NCBI GenBank assembly: GCA_002403075.1
Contig: DHHB01000007.1
Span: 2,201-66,200 of the forward strand
DNA length: 64,000 nucleotides
Origin: a bacterium UBP1_UBA4783
GTDB lineage: Bacteria; Krumholzibacteriota; Krumholzibacteriia; Krumholzibacteriales; Krumholzibacteriaceae
Direction of reading: 5' to 3'
Part shown: piece by piece, positions 62,383 through 64,000 of the stretch
How the letters are laid out: each line of letters opens with the position of its first letter
How positions within the stretch are numbered: position 1 is the first letter of the stretch
Position numbers and translations under genes: made by a program
The notes under the pieces: generated by a model
Told to the model about the DNA's origin: nothing
Database searches by the model: none
Seen by the model: the letters and a program-made list of their open reading frames with translations, nothing else

Positions 62383-62418
62383 AAACGGGGGCCGCTTCGA
62401 GGCGGCCCCCGTTTTTTT
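62383..62418 (+). terminator. Rho-independent terminator after the transporter/lipoprotein unit
   Basis: An 11-bp GC-rich stem (62385-62395 with 62402-62412) closing a TTCGAG loop, followed by a run of seven T (62412-62418). It ends the transporter unit. Confidence 0.9.
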
Positions 62419-62463
62419 GCGGCCGGCGACGCGGCGGCCGGCGACGGCATCGATCGAAAGACG

Positions 62464-64000
62464 CTATCGTATGAGCACGAGCTTCCTCGTCTCGACGAGC
62501 CTTCCCGCCTGAAGCCTGCAGACGTAGATCCCCGAAGCCGCCGTCGTGCCGGAAACGGTGCGACCGTCCCAGACCGCCTCGTAACGCCCCGGCTCCATAT
62601 CCTTCGCGAGGAGTACTGCGACCCGGCGTCCGGAGATGTCGTACACCGATATCTCGACGCGCGAGCGTTTCGCTACGCCGAACGCGATCCGGGTCGACGG
62701 ATTGAAGGGGTTCGGGTACACGCCGTGTATCGCCGTCAGGGCCGGCGCCGCTCCGGGGTCTCCGTCGACGGGGGTCGGCACGTACGAGCCGAAGCATCCC
62801 GTCCTCGCGCGGTCATGGCGGAACATCGGCCACTGGAGATCGCTTTTCGCATAGAGGGCCGCCGGCAGCTCGAAACACTGCAGCTCGTATCCGGGAGCTC
62901 CCGCGGCGATCACGAGCTCGACGACGCCGTCGCCGTCGATATCGTCCACGGCGACCGAAACAAGCGCCTCGCCGTCGAGCTGGATCGGATAACCGTACGG
63001 AGCCGAACCGTCCGCGGAACGCGAGTGGAGGGCCTGCGAGCCGTCCCCGACGAGGGCCTCGATCCCGCCGCCGATGACGACGGGCGAGGGAACGAACGGC
63101 GCCGCGGCCGCCAGGATCTGCGGCCATCCGGTCATAACGCCGCCGGTATGGTCGATCGCCGCGAGGGCGGCCCCGGCGGGACCGCGCGACGCGACGACGA
63201 TCTCGAGGTTCGAATCGGCGTCGAGGTTCGCGAGAGCGGGGGACGATTCGATCGCGCCCGGCGCCTTTGGCGGCGAGGGCCAGAGCGTGCCGTCGGTTTT
63301 CCAGACGAACACCGATCCGTCGAGCCCTCCCGCGACGATCTCGAGATCGGTGTACGGATCGAGCACGTCGCCGAGCACCGGATCCGCCGTCACGATCGTG
63401 TCGACCGTCACCGGCCACGAGGCGCCGTACGGGGTGCCGTCCGCGTTGAGCAGATAGACCGTCGAGGAAAACGCGTCGGGAGAGCCGTACGCGATCGCCG
63501 CGATCTCGGGCGCGCCGTCGCCGTCGACGTCCCCGGCCGCGGGCGAGGTGAACGAGCCCGACGACGCGGCGACGGGCCACGATCCGCCGTACGGGGCGCC
63601 GCCGCCGCCGAGGGCGACGAGGCTCGATCCGGCGCCGCAGATGACCTCGCATTTCCCGTCGCCGTCGAGATCGACGAGGGCGGGCGTCGTGAGGACGGGG
63701 CTTCCCGTATCGTAATCCCAGAGCTTCGCGCCCAGTCGATCGAAGACGTATATCTTTCCGTCCCTTCCGCCGATGACGACCTCCCGGCGATGATCGCCGG
63801 TCACGTCCGCGACGGCCGGGGACGAGAACAGCGTGTCGCCCACGGACGCCGGCCAGCCGGCGAGCTCCGAACCGTCGCTCGCGAGGACGTGGACGGCCCC
63901 GTCGTCGGCGCCGATCACGATCTCGAGCGTGGCCGGATCGTCGTCGAGGTTCGCGATGGCGGGCGAGGTATGGAATCCGAAGCCCGCCGCGAAGGGCCAG
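62464..64000 (-). CDS. Secreted FG-GAP/VCBS-type repeat protein with FlgD-like tail (5' end outside window)
   Basis: The frame stays open to the last base, so at least 511 residues are inside the window and the N-terminus lies beyond. It carries about six or more beta-propeller repeats of the FG-GAP/VCBS type, seen as SSPAVADVTGDHRREVVIGG, TTPALVDLDGDGKCEVICG and DIDGDGVVELVIAAG. The D-x-D-x-D-G loops probably bind calcium. A FlgD/T9SS type-A-like C-terminal domain follows (GVYPNPFNPSTRIAFGV, ending RKLVLIR). The GTG near 63918 is internal. Such proteins are usually secreted or surface-anchored. Confidence 0.88.
   Translation of the reverse strand, partial: WPFAAGFGFHTSPAIANLDDDPATLEIVIGADDGAVHVLASDGSELAGWPASVGDTLFSSPAVADVTGDHRREVVIGGRDGKIYVFDRLGAKLWDYDTGSPVLTTPALVDLDGDGKCEVICGAGSSLVALGGGGAPYGGSWPVAASSGSFTSPAAGDVDGDGAPEIAAIAYGSPDAFSSTVYLLNADGTPYGASWPVTVDTIVTADPVLGDVLDPYTDLEIVAGGLDGSVFVWKTDGTLWPSPPKAPGAIESSPALANLDADSNLEIVVASRGPAGAALAAIDHTGGVMTGWPQILAAAAPFVPSPVVIGGGIEALVGDGSQALHSRSADGSAPYGYPIQLDGEALVSVAVDDIDGDGVVELVIAAGAPGYELQCFELPAALYAKSDLQWPMFRHDRARTGCFGSYVPTPVDGDPGAAPALTAIHGVYPNPFNPSTRIAFGVAKRSRVEISVYDISGRRVAVLLAKDMEPGRYEAVWDGRTVSGTTAASGIYVCRLQAGRLVETRKLVLIR

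Overview
The window is about 65% G+C, densely coded and lacks rRNA, tRNA, CRISPR arrays or insertion sequences. Secreted proteins ending in a FlgD-like or T9SS type-A-like module (YPNPFNPST-type motif), a PEP-CTERM/exosortase locus with PrsK and PrsR, and many lipoproteins suggest a diderm bacterium of the wider FCB/candidate-phylum group (Krumholzibacteriota- or Eisenbacteria-like). That placement is inference; there is no phylogenetic marker to test it.

1-8.6 kb: a flavin-based electron-transfer cluster. The 3' part of a NuoF/HndC-like NAD(H) subunit is followed by a ferredoxin-NfnB-NuoG fusion, a cytoplasmic PAS/GAF histidine kinase and an NtrC-shaped response regulator with damaged AAA+ motifs. 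8.6-15.1 kb (minus): ADP-forming acyl-CoA synthetase beta and alpha genes, an SxtJ-like protein, a NodU/CmcH carbamoyltransferase and an S9 peptidase, the last three overlapping or nearly so. 15.4-30 kb: mostly housekeeping or envelope genes (macro domain, peptide deformylase, a PurF-like protein without the glutaminase cysteine, GT-C-like membrane protein, pseudouridine synthase, M29 aminopeptidase, HtpX, LemA, AsmA-like, radical SAM, two lipoproteins).

29.8-49 kb: an aromatic amino acid lyase, then an exported-protein region: S8 and C25 peptidases and an uncharacterised protein with FlgD-like tails, a DUF5916-type outer-membrane protein, two paralogous beta-helix lipoproteins (one after a predicted leaderless promoter, one coupled to a glycosyltransferase), an acidic Ca-binding-like protein, and a tandem duplication of a small secreted protein with its leader RNA and terminator.

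49-60 kb: the exosortase locus. A stand-alone PEP-CTERM gene has a sigma-54 promoter, an upstream 12-bp direct repeat in an enhancer-like position, and its own strong terminator. After it come exosortase, EpsI-like protein, membrane protein, TPR lipoprotein, PrsK, PrsR (intact sigma-54 activator), a DNRLRE-like lipoprotein and a barrel-like lipoprotein. The simplest reading is that PrsK/PrsR controls the PEP-CTERM gene through sigma-54 and the exosortase processes the product at the membrane. 59.9-64 kb holds an FHA protein, a POT-type transporter, a small lipoprotein and the 3' part of a repeat protein with a FlgD-like tail that runs off the window.
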